NCBI RefSeq assembly: GCF_900105255.1 | Contig: NZ_LT629763.1 | Coordinates: forward strand, 3,311,001 to 3,375,000 | Source of the DNA: Halopseudomonas sabulinigri | GTDB taxonomy: Bacteria > Pseudomonadota > Gammaproteobacteria > Pseudomonadales > Pseudomonadaceae | Reading direction: 5' to 3' | DNA length: 64,000 nt | Shown here: piece by piece, positions 17,136-32,384 of the stretch | How the letters are laid out: every line of letters begins with the position of its first letter | Position numbering within the stretch: the stretch's first letter is position 1 | The notes under the pieces: generated by a model | Databases searched by the model: none | Told to the model about the DNA's origin: nothing | What the model saw: the letters and a program-made list of their open reading frames with translations, nothing else | Made by a program: the position numbers and the translations under genes

Positions 17136-17708
17136 ATGGCTGATGAACAGAGACCCGATCTGCAGGATCAGGATGACCTGGTAGACGAGACCCTGGATAC
17201 GCCTGAAGGTGATCTTGCGGCACGCGTGGCCAGCCTGGAAGAGCAGTTGGCAACCGCGCAGGATCAGGCATTGCGTGCAGCGGCCGATGTGCAGAATGCG
17301 CGCCGCCGGGCAGAGCAGGAGGTCGAGAAGGCGCACAAGTTTGCACTGGAGCGCTTTGCCAATGACCTGCTGCCAATCCTCGACAGTCTTGAGCGCGGCA
17401 TGGAGTTGTCCGACGCGGACGATCCGGCAATCAAGCCGATGCGCGACGGGATTGATCTCACACTGAAGATGTTTGCTGACACCCTGGCGCGTTTTCAGGT
17501 CGTGCCAGTCGTGCCGGAAGGCGAGCCCTTCAACCCGGAGTTTCACCAGGCGATGGCGATGGAAGAAAGCGCCAATGTTGAGCCCAATACGGTGCTCAAG
17601 GTGTTCCAGAAGGGTTACACCCTCAGCGGTCGCCTGCTGCGTCCAGCGATGGTGGTAGTCAGCAAGGCGCCCTCAGCGCCCGCGCCGTCGATTGATGAAC
17701 AGGCTTGA
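17136..17708 (+). CDS. grpE: Nucleotide exchange factor GrpE
   Basis: 190-residue cochaperone that releases ADP from DnaK. An acidic N-terminus leads to a coiled coil ([20 protein letters not shown], then [20 protein letters not shown]), and the C-terminal beta-wing contains [17 protein letters not shown] and [20 protein letters not shown]. Ribosome-binding site GGAGAGAC precedes the ATG. Its stop codon TGA lies inside the -35 element of the dnaK heat-shock promoter. Confidence 0.97.
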   Translation: MADEQRPDLQDQDDLVDETLDTPEGDLAARVASLEEQLATAQDQALRAAADVQNARRRAEQEVEKAHKFALERFANDLLPILDSLERGMELSDADDPAIKPMRDGIDLTLKMFADTLARFQVVPVVPEGEPFNPEFHQAMAMEESANVEPNTVLKVFQKGYTLSGRLLRPAMVVVSKAPSAPAPSIDEQA

Positions 17709-17731
17709 AAAACTTTTTGATGACCCCATTT
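17704..17731 (+). promoter_or_regulatory. Sigma-32 (heat-shock) promoter of dnaK
   Basis: CTTGAAA at 17704-17710 and CCCCATTT at 17724-17731 with a 13-bp spacer match the consensus at every base. The -35 element overlaps the grpE stop codon (17706-17708). It gives dnaK its own heat-inducible start inside the grpE-dnaK-dnaJ cluster. Confidence 0.93.
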
Positions 17732-17797
17732 AGGGTTCATACACAGACTAAACCTCGCCGCTGACTGTACGCGGCAGCAAGACTCGGAGAAGCAAAT

Positions 17798-19720
17798 ATG
17801 GGCAAGATTATCGGTATTGACCTGGGGACCACCAACTCCTGTGTCTCCATCCTGGAAAACGGCACCGCCAAGGTGATCGAGAACGCCGAAGGCGCGCGCA
17901 CTACGCCCTCTATCGTGGCTTACACCAACGACGGCGAGACCCTGGTAGGCCAGTCTGCCAAACGCCAGGCGGTGACCAACCCGCACAACACGCTGTACGC
18001 GGTGAAGCGCCTGATCGGTCGCCGCTTTGAAGAAGACGTTGTGCAGAAAGACATCAAGCTGGTGCCGTACAAGATCGTCAAGGCCGACAACGGCGACGCC
18101 TGGGTTCAGGTGAACGACGAGAAGATGGCGCCACCGCAAGTCTCAGCAGAAGTGCTGAAGAAGATGAAGAAGACCGCCGAAGACTATCTTGGCGAGCCGG
18201 TGACTGAAGCCGTTATCACTGTGCCGGCCTACTTCAACGACAGTCAGCGCCAGGCCACCAAAGATGCCGGTCGTATCGCCGGTCTGGAAGTCAAGCGCAT
18301 CATCAACGAGCCGACCGCAGCCGCTCTGGCCTATGGTATGGACAAGGCGCGTGGCGACTCCACCATCGTGGTCTATGACCTGGGTGGCGGTACCTTCGAC
18401 GTCTCGGTGATTGAAATTGCCGAAGTGGATGGCGAGCACCAGTTCGAAGTGCTGGCGACCAACGGCGACACCTTCCTGGGTGGCGAAGACTTCGACATGC
18501 GCCTGATCGACTATCTGGCGGACGAGTTCAAGAAAGAAAACAGCGTTGATCTGCACAACGATCCGCTGGCGCTGCAGCGTCTGAAAGAAGCGGCTGAAAA
18601 AGCCAAGATCGAGCTGTCTTCCAGCCAGCAGACCGACGTTAACCTGCCGTACATCACTGCCGATGCGACGGGTCCCAAGCACTTGAACGTCAAGGTTACC
18701 CGCGCCAAGCTGGAATCGCTGGTAGAAGACCTGATCAAGCGCAGCATCGAGCCATGCCGTGTGGCTATGCAGGATGCCGGTCTGGACGTCTCCGAGATCA
18801 ACGAAGTGATCCTGGTGGGTGGTCAGACCCGTATGCCGCTGGTGCAGAAGACTGTCTCCGAGTTCTTCAACAAGGAGCCTCGCAAGGACGTTAACCCGGA
18901 TGAAGCCGTTGCCATCGGTGCCTCTATCCAGGGTGCGGTACTGGCGGGTGACGTGAAGGACGTTCTGCTGCTGGACGTTACCCCGCTGTCGCTGGGTATC
19001 GAAACCATGGGCGGCGTGATGACCGCGCTAATCGAGAAGAACACCACCATCCCGACCAAGAAGTCGCAGGTGTTCTCTACCGCTGACGATAACCAGACTG
19101 CCGTGACCATTCACGTGCTGCAGGGTGAGCGCAAGCAGGCGGGTCAGAACAAGTCACTGGGTCGCTTCGATCTGGCCGACATTCCGCCGGCGCAGCGCGG
19201 CGTACCGCAGATTGAAGTCAGCTTCGATATCGATGCCAACGGTATCCTCAACGTGTCGGCCAAAGACAAGGCGACCGGCAAGGAGCAGTCCATCGTGATC
19301 AAGGCCTCTTCCGGCCTGTCCGATGAGGAGATCGATCAGATGGTGCGCGACGCCGAGGCCAACGCCGAGGAAGACCGCAAGTTCGAAGAGCTGGTAACAA
19401 CCCGTAACCAGGCCGATCAGCTGGTTCACGCCACGCGCAAGACGCTGACCGAAGCGGGCGACAAGGCTACCGACGAAGAGAAGGCTGCCATTGAAACCGC
19501 GCTGAGCGACTTGGAGGCGGCGATCAAGAGCGACGACAAGGAGGCCATCGAGGCCAAGATCAACGCCTTGTCCGAAGCCTCTGGTCCGCTGGTGCAGAAG
19601 ATGTACGCTGAGCAGGCGCAGGCTGGTCAGCCAGGTGCGCAGGGTGCTGACGCCGACGCTGGCAATGATGCCGACGACGTTGTTGACGCCGAGTTCGAAG
19701 AGGTCAAGGACAACAAGTAA
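17798..19720 (+). CDS. dnaK: Molecular chaperone DnaK (Hsp70)
   Basis: 640-residue Hsp70. The nucleotide-binding domain begins [20 protein letters not shown] and has [15 protein letters not shown] and [13 protein letters not shown]; the linker [18 protein letters not shown] leads to the substrate-binding domain, and a helical lid ends in an acidic tail ([19 protein letters not shown]). It works with DnaJ and GrpE in protein folding and down-regulates sigma-32. dnaJ follows after 133 bp. Confidence 0.98.
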   Translation: MGKIIGIDLGTTNSCVSILENGTAKVIENAEGARTTPSIVAYTNDGETLVGQSAKRQAVTNPHNTLYAVKRLIGRRFEEDVVQKDIKLVPYKIVKADNGDAWVQVNDEKMAPPQVSAEVLKKMKKTAEDYLGEPVTEAVITVPAYFNDSQRQATKDAGRIAGLEVKRIINEPTAAALAYGMDKARGDSTIVVYDLGGGTFDVSVIEIAEVDGEHQFEVLATNGDTFLGGEDFDMRLIDYLADEFKKENSVDLHNDPLALQRLKEAAEKAKIELSSSQQTDVNLPYITADATGPKHLNVKVTRAKLESLVEDLIKRSIEPCRVAMQDAGLDVSEINEVILVGGQTRMPLVQKTVSEFFNKEPRKDVNPDEAVAIGASIQGAVLAGDVKDVLLLDVTPLSLGIETMGGVMTALIEKNTTIPTKKSQVFSTADDNQTAVTIHVLQGERKQAGQNKSLGRFDLADIPPAQRGVPQIEVSFDIDANGILNVSAKDKATGKEQSIVIKASSGLSDEEIDQMVRDAEANAEEDRKFEELVTTRNQADQLVHATRKTLTEAGDKATDEEKAAIETALSDLEAAIKSDDKEAIEAKINALSEASGPLVQKMYAEQAQAGQPGAQGADADAGNDADDVVDAEFEEVKDNK

Positions 19721-19791
19721 GTCCTTGATGAACCGCGGTTTTGTGCGCTATCCGCAGTGATGCGGTTGGCGCCCAGGCCGACTCTGCCAGA

Positions 19792-19816
19792 CAACGCGGG
19801 AGCTTCTCCCGCGTTG
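19792..19816 (+). promoter_or_regulatory. Hairpin in the dnaK-dnaJ gap
   Basis: CAACGCGGGAG at 19792-19802 pairs perfectly with CTCCCGCGTTG at 19806-19816 around CTT. There is no following T-run, so it is more likely an mRNA-processing or 3'-protecting hairpin, or a weak attenuator, reducing dnaJ relative to dnaK. The function is inference. Confidence 0.5.
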
Positions 19817-19853
19817 CCGTTTGTGCCGAGCGAATGTGAAGGAAGCCGAATAA

Positions 19854-21814
<1,961 letters not shown>

Positions 21815-21827
21815 GATAGCAGAAACG

Positions 21828-21866
21828 AAAAAGCGCGTGGCACCCAAGGTGTCACGCGCTTTTTTA
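21828..21866. terminator. Bidirectional terminator between dapB and the following gene
   Basis: AGCGCGTG.CACC and GGTG.CACGCGCT form a long stem around CAA with A-rich sequence before and a T-run after, between the convergent dapB and the 257-residue secreted-protein gene. Confidence 0.88.
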
Positions 21867-21877
21867 TTGCCTGCTAT

Positions 21878-22651
21878 TTAGCCTGCGTTGTTTTGCGCCA
21901 GGTTCGCCTGTTCGCTGGACAGGGTGTCGAGGGTCTCGATGTTCTTGCGCAGGTAGAACGCGGCAATGGTCGGCACCCAGTCGGTGTGGTGGTTGATCAA
22001 CCGCGGCTCAATGAAGCCGTACTGCTTGTCCAGCTGGTTGAAGGTGTCCTGGTGGTCCGGCAGCAGAGTCTTGAGCTCGGCAGAGCCTTCCTTGATGCGT
22101 GCATCAAGGGTATTGAAGATGCCTTCCTGAGTTTGAATGAAGTAGACGCCTACCGAGCTGAACATGTTGTTCTCGTAGAGCAGCAGAATGCGGCTGGTCT
22201 CGATGCTCTGGTTGTGCAGCGCCAGTAGTGGCGCTGCGCTGCCTTCGGTCTCGGCGTTGTAAAGTTCGGCCGCTGCATTCTCGAGCTTGCCGTGAGCCAT
22301 CATGATGCGGTTTACCGTCGCCAGGCCGTAATAGGCCTGCTCACCTTCTGGAAGTTGCTCGAGCTCGCGGACCAGGCCAACAAAATCGTTGTACAGCGGT
22401 CGCAGGTCTCCGGGGTCGCCCATCTGTCGCAGCAGGCTGTCCATGTTGCCCAGGGCGTCGCGGTAGATCTCGCGGTTACCGGGTTCGCGCACGCGCTCAA
22501 ACAGGTTGTTGTCGATCAGCAGATAAGTGCCGGCAAGGAAGCCCTGGCTGCGAAACTCATGCAGTTGCTGAAGGCGCTGAATATCGGCGTGGGCCAGTGG
22601 TGCAAGGAACAGTAACGCCAGCACAAGGATGCGTTTCAAGTGCAATACCAT
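21878..22651 (-). CDS. Conserved secreted protein of unknown function
   Basis: 257 residues with a clear N-terminal signal peptide (basic start, then LVLALLFLAPLAHA, cleavage likely after AHA near residue 22). The mature part is alpha-helical by composition, with no Cys, and contains repeated helix-like segments (GNMDSLLRQMGDPGDLRPLY, LYENNMFSSVGVYFIQTQEG). I recognise no catalytic motif. It would be periplasmic. It sits between dapB and carA, facing away from carA, and has no obvious partner. Confidence 0.8.
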   Translation of the reverse strand: MVLHLKRILVLALLFLAPLAHADIQRLQQLHEFRSQGFLAGTYLLIDNNLFERVREPGNREIYRDALGNMDSLLRQMGDPGDLRPLYNDFVGLVRELEQLPEGEQAYYGLATVNRIMMAHGKLENAAAELYNAETEGSAAPLLALHNQSIETSRILLLYENNMFSSVGVYFIQTQEGIFNTLDARIKEGSAELKTLLPDHQDTFNQLDKQYGFIEPRLINHHTDWVPTIAAFYLRKNIETLDTLSSEQANLAQNNAG

Positions 22652-23023
22652 GGTGGAAGATCCCCGAGTCCATTTTTGTTTTTGTTGTGTAGCCCAGGTT
22701 GCTGCGGTGCCTACCTGAAAAGACGATCTACGCCGTCTATGTCGGGCGTTGGCCCGGCTACGAATGTTCCAAGCCGTGTTTTAACACAGAAGCAGATGAG
22801 AATGAAGTCACGTTCTGAGGCATTCCGCCGCATCATCCTTTTCTGCTGGGGTGGTCTGGGAGGTGGATATTTTGGGGTCGAGTCGTTAAACTAATGCGCT
22901 AATCTGTCTATTCAGCGCGTATCTGACAAAGCCTTTGCGAGCGGGATGTTGTGTTCCACACTACATTCCCGCTTTTGTGCAGCCCGCGTTTGGTGAAACG
23001 TGTCAGTTCTTTCGGAGGTTTTC
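22652..23023. promoter_or_regulatory. carA leader and upstream region with terminator-like hairpin
   Basis: 372 bp between the divergent secreted-protein gene and carA. Near its end an imperfect stem (about 22940-22973: AGCGGGA.TGT against ACATTCCCGCT) is followed by TTTTGTG, which looks like an attenuator just ahead of the carA ribosome-binding site. carAB in pseudomonads is known to respond to arginine and pyrimidines. I could not pick out a convincing ArgR site by eye. An 84-codon frame at 22640-22894 has no coding features. Confidence 0.5.
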
Positions 23024-24160
23024 TTGTCCAAGCCAGCCATTCTCGCACTCGCCGACGGTAGCATCTTCCGCGGTGAGTCCATCGGCGCCGACGGCTCCAG
23101 CGTCGGCGAGGTCGTGTTCAATACGGCCATGACCGGTTACCAGGAGATCCTTACTGATCCCTCCTATGCACGTCAAATCGTTACCCTCACTTATCCTCAT
23201 ATCGGCAACACCGGCGTCACGCCGCAAGATGTCGAGTCTGACAAGGTTCAGGCCGCCGGTCTGGTCATTCGTGATCTGCCGCTACTGGCCAGTAACTGGC
23301 GCAGCAAGCAATCGCTGGATGAGTATCTGAAGGATAACGGCATTGTTGCCATCGCCGGCATCGACACCCGCCGCCTGACGCGCATTTTGCGTGAAAAGGG
23401 TTCGCAGAACGGCTGTCTGCTGGCCGGTGATGATATCTCCGATGAACAGGCGCTGGAGTTGGCGCGTGGCTTCCCGGGCTTGAAAGGGATGGATCTGGCC
23501 AAGGAAGTGTCGGTCAAGGAGTCTTACCAATGGCGCTCCAGCGTCTGGGCGCTGGAGACCGACAGCCATGCCGAGCGCAGCGATGCCGAGTTGCCCTACC
23601 ACGTGGTGGCCTATGACTACGGGGTCAAGTTCAACATTCTGCGCATGCTGGTCGAGCGTGGCTGCCGCCTGACCGTCGTGCCGGCACAGACCCCCGCTGC
23701 AGACGTTCTGGCGCTCAATCCCGACGGCGTGTTTCTGTCCAATGGCCCCGGCGATCCGGAGCCCTGTGACTACGCCATCGCAGCGATCAAGACGATTCTG
23801 GAGACCGATATTCCGCTATTTGGTATCTGCCTGGGCCACCAGTTGCTGGCACTGGCCTCCGGCGCCAAGACAGTGAAAATGGGGCACGGTCACCACGGTG
23901 CCAACCACCCAGTGCAGGATCTGGACAGCGGTGTGGTCATGATCACCAGCCAGAACCATGGGTTTGCGGTCGATGAAGCCACGCTGCCGGCCAATCTGCG
24001 TCTTACCCACAAATCGCTGTTTGACGGCACATTACAGGGCATTGAGCGCACCGACAAAGCGGCGTTCAGCTTCCAGGGTCACCCTGAAGCGAGCCCGGGG
24101 CCAAACGACGTGGCCCCGCTGTTCGACCGTTTCATCGATGCCATGAGCAAGCGCGCCTGA
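23024..24160 (+). CDS. carA: Carbamoyl-phosphate synthase small subunit CarA
   Basis: Glutaminase subunit of 378 residues that supplies ammonia to CarB for arginine and pyrimidine synthesis. [16 protein letters not shown] is the family N-terminus. The class I amidotransferase site [13 protein letters not shown] places the nucleophile at Cys269, with [10 protein letters not shown] before it and [11 protein letters not shown] for the His/Glu pair. I use TTG 23024, because GGAGG lies 5 bp before it and the upstream GTG at 23000 adds eight non-family residues. carB follows after 34 bp, without the extra ORF found between them in P. aeruginosa. Confidence 0.96.
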   Translation: MSKPAILALADGSIFRGESIGADGSSVGEVVFNTAMTGYQEILTDPSYARQIVTLTYPHIGNTGVTPQDVESDKVQAAGLVIRDLPLLASNWRSKQSLDEYLKDNGIVAIAGIDTRRLTRILREKGSQNGCLLAGDDISDEQALELARGFPGLKGMDLAKEVSVKESYQWRSSVWALETDSHAERSDAELPYHVVAYDYGVKFNILRMLVERGCRLTVVPAQTPAADVLALNPDGVFLSNGPGDPEPCDYAIAAIKTILETDIPLFGICLGHQLLALASGAKTVKMGHGHHGANHPVQDLDSGVVMITSQNHGFAVDEATLPANLRLTHKSLFDGTLQGIERTDKAAFSFQGHPEASPGPNDVAPLFDRFIDAMSKRA

Positions 24161-24194
24161 GCCCCGGAACATCCAAGGATTTGTTGAAAAGACT

Positions 24195-27410
<3,216 letters not shown>

Positions 27411-27413
27411 TTG

Positions 27414-27887
27414 ATGAAATACCCGATGACCAAACAGGGCGCCGAAGCCCTCGAAGTCGAACTCAAGCACCTCAAGACCGAGCTGCGCCCACAGATCACT
27501 CAAGCCATCGCCGAGGCGCGTGAGTTGGGTGATCTGAAGGAAAATGCGGAATACCATGCAGCGCGCGAGCAGCAGGGCATGGTTGAGGCGCGTATTCGCG
27601 ATATCGAAGGCCGTCTTTCCAACGCTCAGGTGATTGATGTAACCACCATTGCCCCTACCGGCAAGGTGATTTTCGGCACCACGGTGACCATTGCCAACGT
27701 CGATACCGATGAAGAGGTTATCTACCAGATCGTTGGTGACGACGAGGCTGACATCAAGCAACGCAAGATTTCCGTCAGCTCTCCTATCGCCCGCGCACTT
27801 ATCGGCAAGGAAGAAGGCGAAATTGTGGCGGTGAAAACACCGGGCGGCGTGGTCGAGTACGAAATCGTCGAGGTGACCCACAAGTGA
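27414..27887 (+). CDS. greA: Transcription elongation factor GreA
   Basis: 157 residues: an N-terminal coiled-coil hairpin ([20 protein letters not shown], then [20 protein letters not shown] with the acidic tip) and a C-terminal FKBP-like domain ([13 protein letters not shown]). It inserts into the RNA polymerase secondary channel and promotes cleavage of backtracked transcripts. ATG 27414 is chosen, with AAAGGA about 9 bp before it. It is the last enzyme gene of the carA-carB-greA operon, an arrangement known in P. aeruginosa. Confidence 0.96.
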   Translation: MKYPMTKQGAEALEVELKHLKTELRPQITQAIAEARELGDLKENAEYHAAREQQGMVEARIRDIEGRLSNAQVIDVTTIAPTGKVIFGTTVTIANVDTDEEVIYQIVGDDEADIKQRKISVSSPIARALIGKEEGEIVAVKTPGGVVEYEIVEVTHK

Positions 27888-28291
27888 TAGCGACGGCCGG
27901 CCGCCGCGGTCGGGTGGTCTGGCAGTTGGCGCTTACGCTCTGGGTGGGCGGCGTCTGGTCCGCTCACTTCGTACTGCTGCCAGCACTCAAGCATATCGGG
28001 CTGGCGCCGCGGTTGGTCGAGGACGTGAGTAACCTGCTGCGCCCGATAATGCTCGGCTTCGCGGCGGTTTGCGCCGTGCTGCAGTTGTTGGTGGTGCTGG
28101 GCTACGAGGGTCGCCGGTTCTGGCGTGACATGCGCGGGCAATTGCTGCTGGTGGTATTGCTTGCGACGGGCTGTTACGTGCTGGTTGGCCAGCTGTCGCA
28201 GGGCTTGTTTCTATCGCTGTTCTGCTATCTGGTGGTAGCGTTTGCAGGTTTGGGGTTGATACTGCAGCCCCGGCCGGACGAGGGGCGTTAG
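27884..28291 (+). CDS. DUF4149-type inner membrane protein
   Basis: 135 residues with four hydrophobic helices (near 13-33, 52-72, 85-104 and 108-126). The first contains [19 protein letters not shown], the feature by which I place it in the DUF4149 group. Its GTG start overlaps the greA stop (GTGA). Function is unknown; the same gene sits between greA and yhbY in other pseudomonads. It ends in R-rich residues in the cytoplasm. Confidence 0.8.
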   Translation: MIATAGRRGRVVWQLALTLWVGGVWSAHFVLLPALKHIGLAPRLVEDVSNLLRPIMLGFAAVCAVLQLLVVLGYEGRRFWRDMRGQLLLVVLLATGCYVLVGQLSQGLFLSLFCYLVVAFAGLGLILQPRPDEGR

Positions 28292-28323
28292 CCTTCCGCT
28301 AGCGCCCCTTGCGGTCAAAGCGC

Positions 28324-28638
28324 TCAGAAATCCTTGTGGCGCTTGAGATTGGACAGATTGTCGTTGGGCTTCTTGGCCCGGCGCAAGAGTATCGCCATCT
28401 TGCCAATCACCTGAACCAGCTCGGCGCCGCTCTGCTTGCAAGCATCGGCAATGAGCGCCTGCTTGGCCTCGCGGTCACTGACCGTGACACGGATCTTGAT
28501 CAGTTCATGGTCGTTCAACGCCCGATCCAGTTCTGTCAGTACGCCTTCGCTGACTCCCTGTTCACTGATGATGACGATCGGCTTGAGATGGTGGCCGATG
28601 CGTTTAAGATCTTTTTTCTGTGCGGAACTGAGCGCCAT
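28324..28638 (-). CDS. yhbY: Ribosome assembly RNA-binding protein YhbY (CRM domain)
   Basis: 104 residues forming one CRM domain: SSAQKKDLKRIGHHLKPIV, then the VSEGVLTELDRALNDHELIKI core. The GxxG-type loop reads IISEQGVS. It associates with pre-50S particles. It is divergent from rlmE (78-bp gap), as in E. coli, so two 50S-maturation genes share a regulatory region. A basic C-terminal extension (RRAKKPNDNLSNLKRHKDF) follows the domain. Confidence 0.93.
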   Translation of the reverse strand: MALSSAQKKDLKRIGHHLKPIVIISEQGVSEGVLTELDRALNDHELIKIRVTVSDREAKQALIADACKQSGAELVQVIGKMAILLRRAKKPNDNLSNLKRHKDF

Positions 28639-28715
28639 AATGGTCCGTATGATGATTTAATGAGTGTAAAGACACTAGTTTAACCGGCGGCGCGTCCCGC
28701 TGCACGAGGTATTCC

Positions 28716-29336
28716 GTGGCACAATCAAAGACCAGTAAGCGCTGGCTGAAAGAACACTTCGACGATCCCTTCGTCAAAAAGGCCCAGAAAGACGGCTACC
28801 GTTCCCGTGCGAGCTACAAGCTGCTGGCCATTCAGGAGCGCGACCGCATACTGAGGTCGGGTATGACCGTGCTCGATCTCGGGTCGGCACCCGGTGGCTG
28901 GTCACAGGTTGCTGGCCGTCTGATCGGCGAAAAAGGACGCATCATTGCCTCCGATATTTTGCCGATGGACAGCATCCCGGACGTCAACTTCATCCAGGGC
29001 GACTTTACCGAAGACGCGGTCTTTGAGCAGATTCTTGCCGCGATCGGAGATGCCCCTGTCGACCTTGTAATTTCCGATATGGCCCCCAATATGAGTGGTA
29101 CGCCTGAAGTGGATCAGCCGAGGGCCATGTACCTGTGCGAGCTTGCGCTGGATATGGCGGGGCGTGTTTTGCAGCCCGGTGGCGATTTTTTGATCAAGGT
29201 GTTTCATGGTGAAGGCTTTGATGACTATTTCCGCCTGATGCGGGGGCAGTTTGACAAGCTGGTTACCCGCAAGCCGGACGCCTCACGTGGCCGCTCGCGG
29301 GAAACCTACCTGCTGGCGCGAGGCTTCAAGGGCTGA
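28716..29336 (+). CDS. rlmE: 23S rRNA 2'-O-ribose methyltransferase RlmE (FtsJ/RrmJ)
   Basis: 206 residues. Methylates U2552 of 23S rRNA using SAM. Motif I is [13 protein letters not shown], and the catalytic K-D-K-E residues lie in the N-terminal basic segment, in ISDMAPN, in [11 protein letters not shown] and near the end. Length is normal and the neighbours yhbY and ftsH are the classical ones. In many bacteria rlmE and ftsH form a heat-inducible pair; here they are 193 bp apart and I saw no clear sigma-32 promoter between them. Confidence 0.97.
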   Translation: MAQSKTSKRWLKEHFDDPFVKKAQKDGYRSRASYKLLAIQERDRILRSGMTVLDLGSAPGGWSQVAGRLIGEKGRIIASDILPMDSIPDVNFIQGDFTEDAVFEQILAAIGDAPVDLVISDMAPNMSGTPEVDQPRAMYLCELALDMAGRVLQPGGDFLIKVFHGEGFDDYFRLMRGQFDKLVTRKPDASRGRSRETYLLARGFKG

Positions 29337-29529
29337 TTCAGTTCTTGGTGTGAGGCTCGGCGCGGGTCTGAACTGTCCTGGCTGACGGCGGTCTGTTCAG
29401 GGTCAAGCGACACAGGGCGTTACACAGCGCTGACTGCCGACACCGGCTAAACTGGTGTAAGGTAGTCAACTGGAAAAAGACTCAGCGAAGCTTCCGCCAA
29501 TGGTGGCGATGGGGCAAGAGGGTAATGAT

Positions 29530-31479
29530 TTGAACGATATGGCGAAGAACCTCATCCTGTGGTTGATCATCGCGGCAGTGCTGGTCACGGTGATGAACAA
29601 CTTCAGCAAAACCAGCGAGCCGGACGCGCTGAACTATACCCAGTTCCTGGAGCTGGTGAAGGATCGCCAGGTCGAGCGAGTCACTGTCGATGGTTACATC
29701 ATCACCGGTAAGGAGCGTGGCGGCGAGTCCTTCAAGACGGTCCGTCCAGCGATTCAGGACAACGGCCTGATTGGCGACTTGCTGGAAAACGACGTGATTA
29801 TCGAGGGCAAGCAACCAGAGCAGCAAAGCATCTGGACCCAGCTGCTGATCGCCAGTTTCCCGATTCTGATCATTATCGCCATCTTCATGTTCTTCATGCG
29901 TCAGATGCAGGGCGGCGGCGGTGGTCGCGGCGGCCCCATGAGCTTTGGCAAGAGCAAGGCCCGCATGCTGTCGGAAGATCAGGTTAAAACCACCTTTGCG
30001 GACGTGGCGGGCTGTGATGAAGCCAAGGAAGATGTCAGCGAATTGGTCGAGTTCTTGCGCGATCCGGGCAAGTTCCAGCGCTTGGGTGGTCATATCCCCC
30101 GCGGCGTTCTGATGGTCGGCCAGCCGGGTACGGGTAAGACCTTGTTGGCCAAGGCGGTTGCCGGAGAGGCCAAGGTGCCGTTCTTTACCATTTCGGGTTC
30201 CGATTTTGTTGAAATGTTTGTTGGTGTGGGTGCCTCCCGCGTACGCGACATGTTCGAGCAGGCCAAGAAGCACGCCCCTTGCATCATCTTTATTGACGAG
30301 ATCGACGCTGTCGGCCGTCACCGTGGTTCCGGAATGGGTGGTGGTCATGACGAGCGCGAGCAGACGCTGAACCAGTTGCTGGTCGAGATGGATGGTTTTG
30401 AACCCAACGACGGCATCATTGTCGTCGCAGCAACCAACCGCCCAGATGTACTGGATCCGGCGTTGCTGCGCCCCGGCCGCTTTGACCGCCAGGTGGTGGT
30501 TGGTCTGCCTGATATTCGTGGTCGCGAGCAGATTCTCAAGGTGCATATGCGCAAGGTGCCTATGGGCGATGATGTTGTGCCTGCGCTGATCGCTCGTGGT
30601 ACGCCCGGTTTCTCGGGTGCTGATCTAGCCAATCTGGTGAACGAGGCATCGCTGTTTGCTGCGCGCAACAACAAGCGCCTGGTCGAAATGCATGAATTTG
30701 AGATGGCGAAAGACAAGATCATGATGGGCGCAGAGCGCAAGTCCATGGTCATGTCTGACAAGGAAAAGTTGAATACGGCTTACCATGAGTCCGGTCATGC
30801 CATCGTGGGTCGCCTGGTGCCAGAGCACGATCCGGTTTACAAGGTAACCATTATCCCGCGCGGTCGCGCTCTAGGGGTCACCATGTTCCTGCCGGAAGAG
30901 GACCGCTACAGCCTCTCCAAGCGTGCGCTGATCAGCCAGATCTGCTCGCTGTTTGGTGGTCGTATCGCGGAGGAAATGACTCTGGGCTTTGATGGTGTCA
31001 CCACGGGCGCCTCCAACGACATCATGCGCGCTACCCAGTTGGCCAAGAATATGGTGACCAAGTGGGGTCTGTCCGAGAAGCTTGGTCCGTTGCTGTACGG
31101 CGAAGATGAAGATCAAGGTTATCTGGGGCGTTCCGGTGGCGGCGGAGCATCCGGTGTGTCGGGTGAAACCGCAAAGCTGATTGACGAAGAGGTGCGCAGC
31201 ATCATTGATGAGTGTTACGCCACCGCACGTCGCTTGCTTGAAGAGAATCGCGACAAGCTCGACATGATGGCTGAAGCGCTGATGAAGTACGAAACCATCG
31301 ATACGCAACAGATCGACGACATCATGGCTGGTCGTCCGCCCCGCGAGCCGAAGAACTGGCAGGGCGACGACAAGTCCGGCCCCGGCGCGGTGATTACGCC
31401 GGACGATGCTGCCGACAGCAAATCCGATCAGCCGCCGAAAGACAGTGGCGTGATTGGTGGGCCTGCCGGGGAGCACTGA
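29530..31479 (+). CDS. ftsH: ATP-dependent zinc metalloprotease FtsH
   Basis: About 649 residues. Two membrane helices ([16 protein letters not shown] and [18 protein letters not shown]) flank a periplasmic domain, then come the AAA+ module and the HExxH protease ([10 protein letters not shown], about residue 419). It degrades sigma-32, LpxC and damaged membrane proteins as a hexamer. Walker A reads VGQPGTGKT where most FtsH proteins have PPGTGKT; the Lys and Thr are kept. I choose TTG 29530 (GAGGG about 9 bp before it); ATG 29539 is the alternative. Confidence 0.96.
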   Translation: MNDMAKNLILWLIIAAVLVTVMNNFSKTSEPDALNYTQFLELVKDRQVERVTVDGYIITGKERGGESFKTVRPAIQDNGLIGDLLENDVIIEGKQPEQQSIWTQLLIASFPILIIIAIFMFFMRQMQGGGGGRGGPMSFGKSKARMLSEDQVKTTFADVAGCDEAKEDVSELVEFLRDPGKFQRLGGHIPRGVLMVGQPGTGKTLLAKAVAGEAKVPFFTISGSDFVEMFVGVGASRVRDMFEQAKKHAPCIIFIDEIDAVGRHRGSGMGGGHDEREQTLNQLLVEMDGFEPNDGIIVVAATNRPDVLDPALLRPGRFDRQVVVGLPDIRGREQILKVHMRKVPMGDDVVPALIARGTPGFSGADLANLVNEASLFAARNNKRLVEMHEFEMAKDKIMMGAERKSMVMSDKEKLNTAYHESGHAIVGRLVPEHDPVYKVTIIPRGRALGVTMFLPEEDRYSLSKRALISQICSLFGGRIAEEMTLGFDGVTTGASNDIMRATQLAKNMVTKWGLSEKLGPLLYGEDEDQGYLGRSGGGGASGVSGETAKLIDEEVRSIIDECYATARRLLEENRDKLDMMAEALMKYETIDTQQIDDIMAGRPPREPKNWQGDDKSGPGAVITPDDAADSKSDQPPKDSGVIGGPAGEH

Positions 31480-31486
31480 TTCTTCA

Positions 31487-32338
31487 ATGAATGCCCCGCT
31501 AAAAAGCTCCCGTCTGCCTTGCGGCAGTCGGGAGCTTGATCTTTCCCGTGCCCATGTTATGGGTATTCTCAATGTCACCCCTGATTCCTTCTCCGACGGC
31601 GGGCGCTTCAATAGTCTTGATACTGCGCTACGTCATGTAGAGGGGATGTTGCAAGCGGGTGCAACTCTGATCGATGTGGGTGGGGAGTCAACGCGGCCAG
31701 GGGCGCTAGCCGTTTCCGGTGAGGAGGAGTTGCAGCGCGTGGTGCCGGTGGTGGAGGCGATTGCTGCGCGATTTGACGTTGTGATCTCGGTCGATACCAG
31801 TACGCCTGCAGTGATGACGCAAAGCGCGGCGGTAGGTGCTGGCATGATTAACGACGTGCGCTCCCTGGAGCGGGAGGGGGCGCTGCAGGCGGCTGCCGCG
31901 ACGGGGCTTCCGGTTTGTCTCATGCATCGCCAAGGCGAGCCCGAAAATATGCAGGATGCACCGACCTATGCGAGTGTTTTGGATGAGGTCAACGCTTACC
32001 TGACTGCTCGCGTGACGGCTTGTGAGGCGATTGGTATTGCCCGTGATCGGTTGTTACTTGATCCTGGGTTTGGCTTTGGCAAGTCGCTAGCGCACAACCT
32101 CCAGTTGTTTGCGCGCATGAGTGAGCTGCGCCCGGATGACTTGCCGCTACTGGTCGGTGTGTCGCGCAAGAGTATGATCGGTCAGGTGCTGGACCTGCCG
32201 GTAGATCAGCGCTTATACGGTAGTTTGGCTCTAGCGGCGCTGGCCGTTAACGCTGGGGCCTGCATTATTCGAGCGCATGATGTGGCAGAAACGGTGGATG
32301 TGGTGCGCATGGTTAATGCGGTAGCGCAAGCGCGTTGA
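31487..32338 (+). CDS. folP: Dihydropteroate synthase FolP
   Basis: 283 residues, TIM barrel. Condenses 6-hydroxymethyl-dihydropterin pyrophosphate with p-aminobenzoate in folate synthesis and is the sulfonamide target. Both signatures are present: MGILNVTPDSFSDGGRF and LIDVGGESTRPGA. The frame extends upstream into ftsH, but ATG 31487, 8 bp after the ftsH stop, gives the usual N-terminus before LPCGSRELDLSR. It is co-directional with ftsH and glmM, the conserved order. Confidence 0.96.
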   Translation: MNAPLKSSRLPCGSRELDLSRAHVMGILNVTPDSFSDGGRFNSLDTALRHVEGMLQAGATLIDVGGESTRPGALAVSGEEELQRVVPVVEAIAARFDVVISVDTSTPAVMTQSAAVGAGMINDVRSLEREGALQAAAATGLPVCLMHRQGEPENMQDAPTYASVLDEVNAYLTARVTACEAIGIARDRLLLDPGFGFGKSLAHNLQLFARMSELRPDDLPLLVGVSRKSMIGQVLDLPVDQRLYGSLALAALAVNAGACIIRAHDVAETVDVVRMVNAVAQAR

Positions 32339-32384
32339 ACTCGGCAGGTAGCACAAAACAAAACAGTTAATAGGCAGGTAGGCA

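Noticed and set aside
22640-22894. 84-codon frame between the secreted-protein gene and carA
   Set aside because: No ribosome-binding site, no domain, unusual composition, and it covers the expected promoter and leader of carA.
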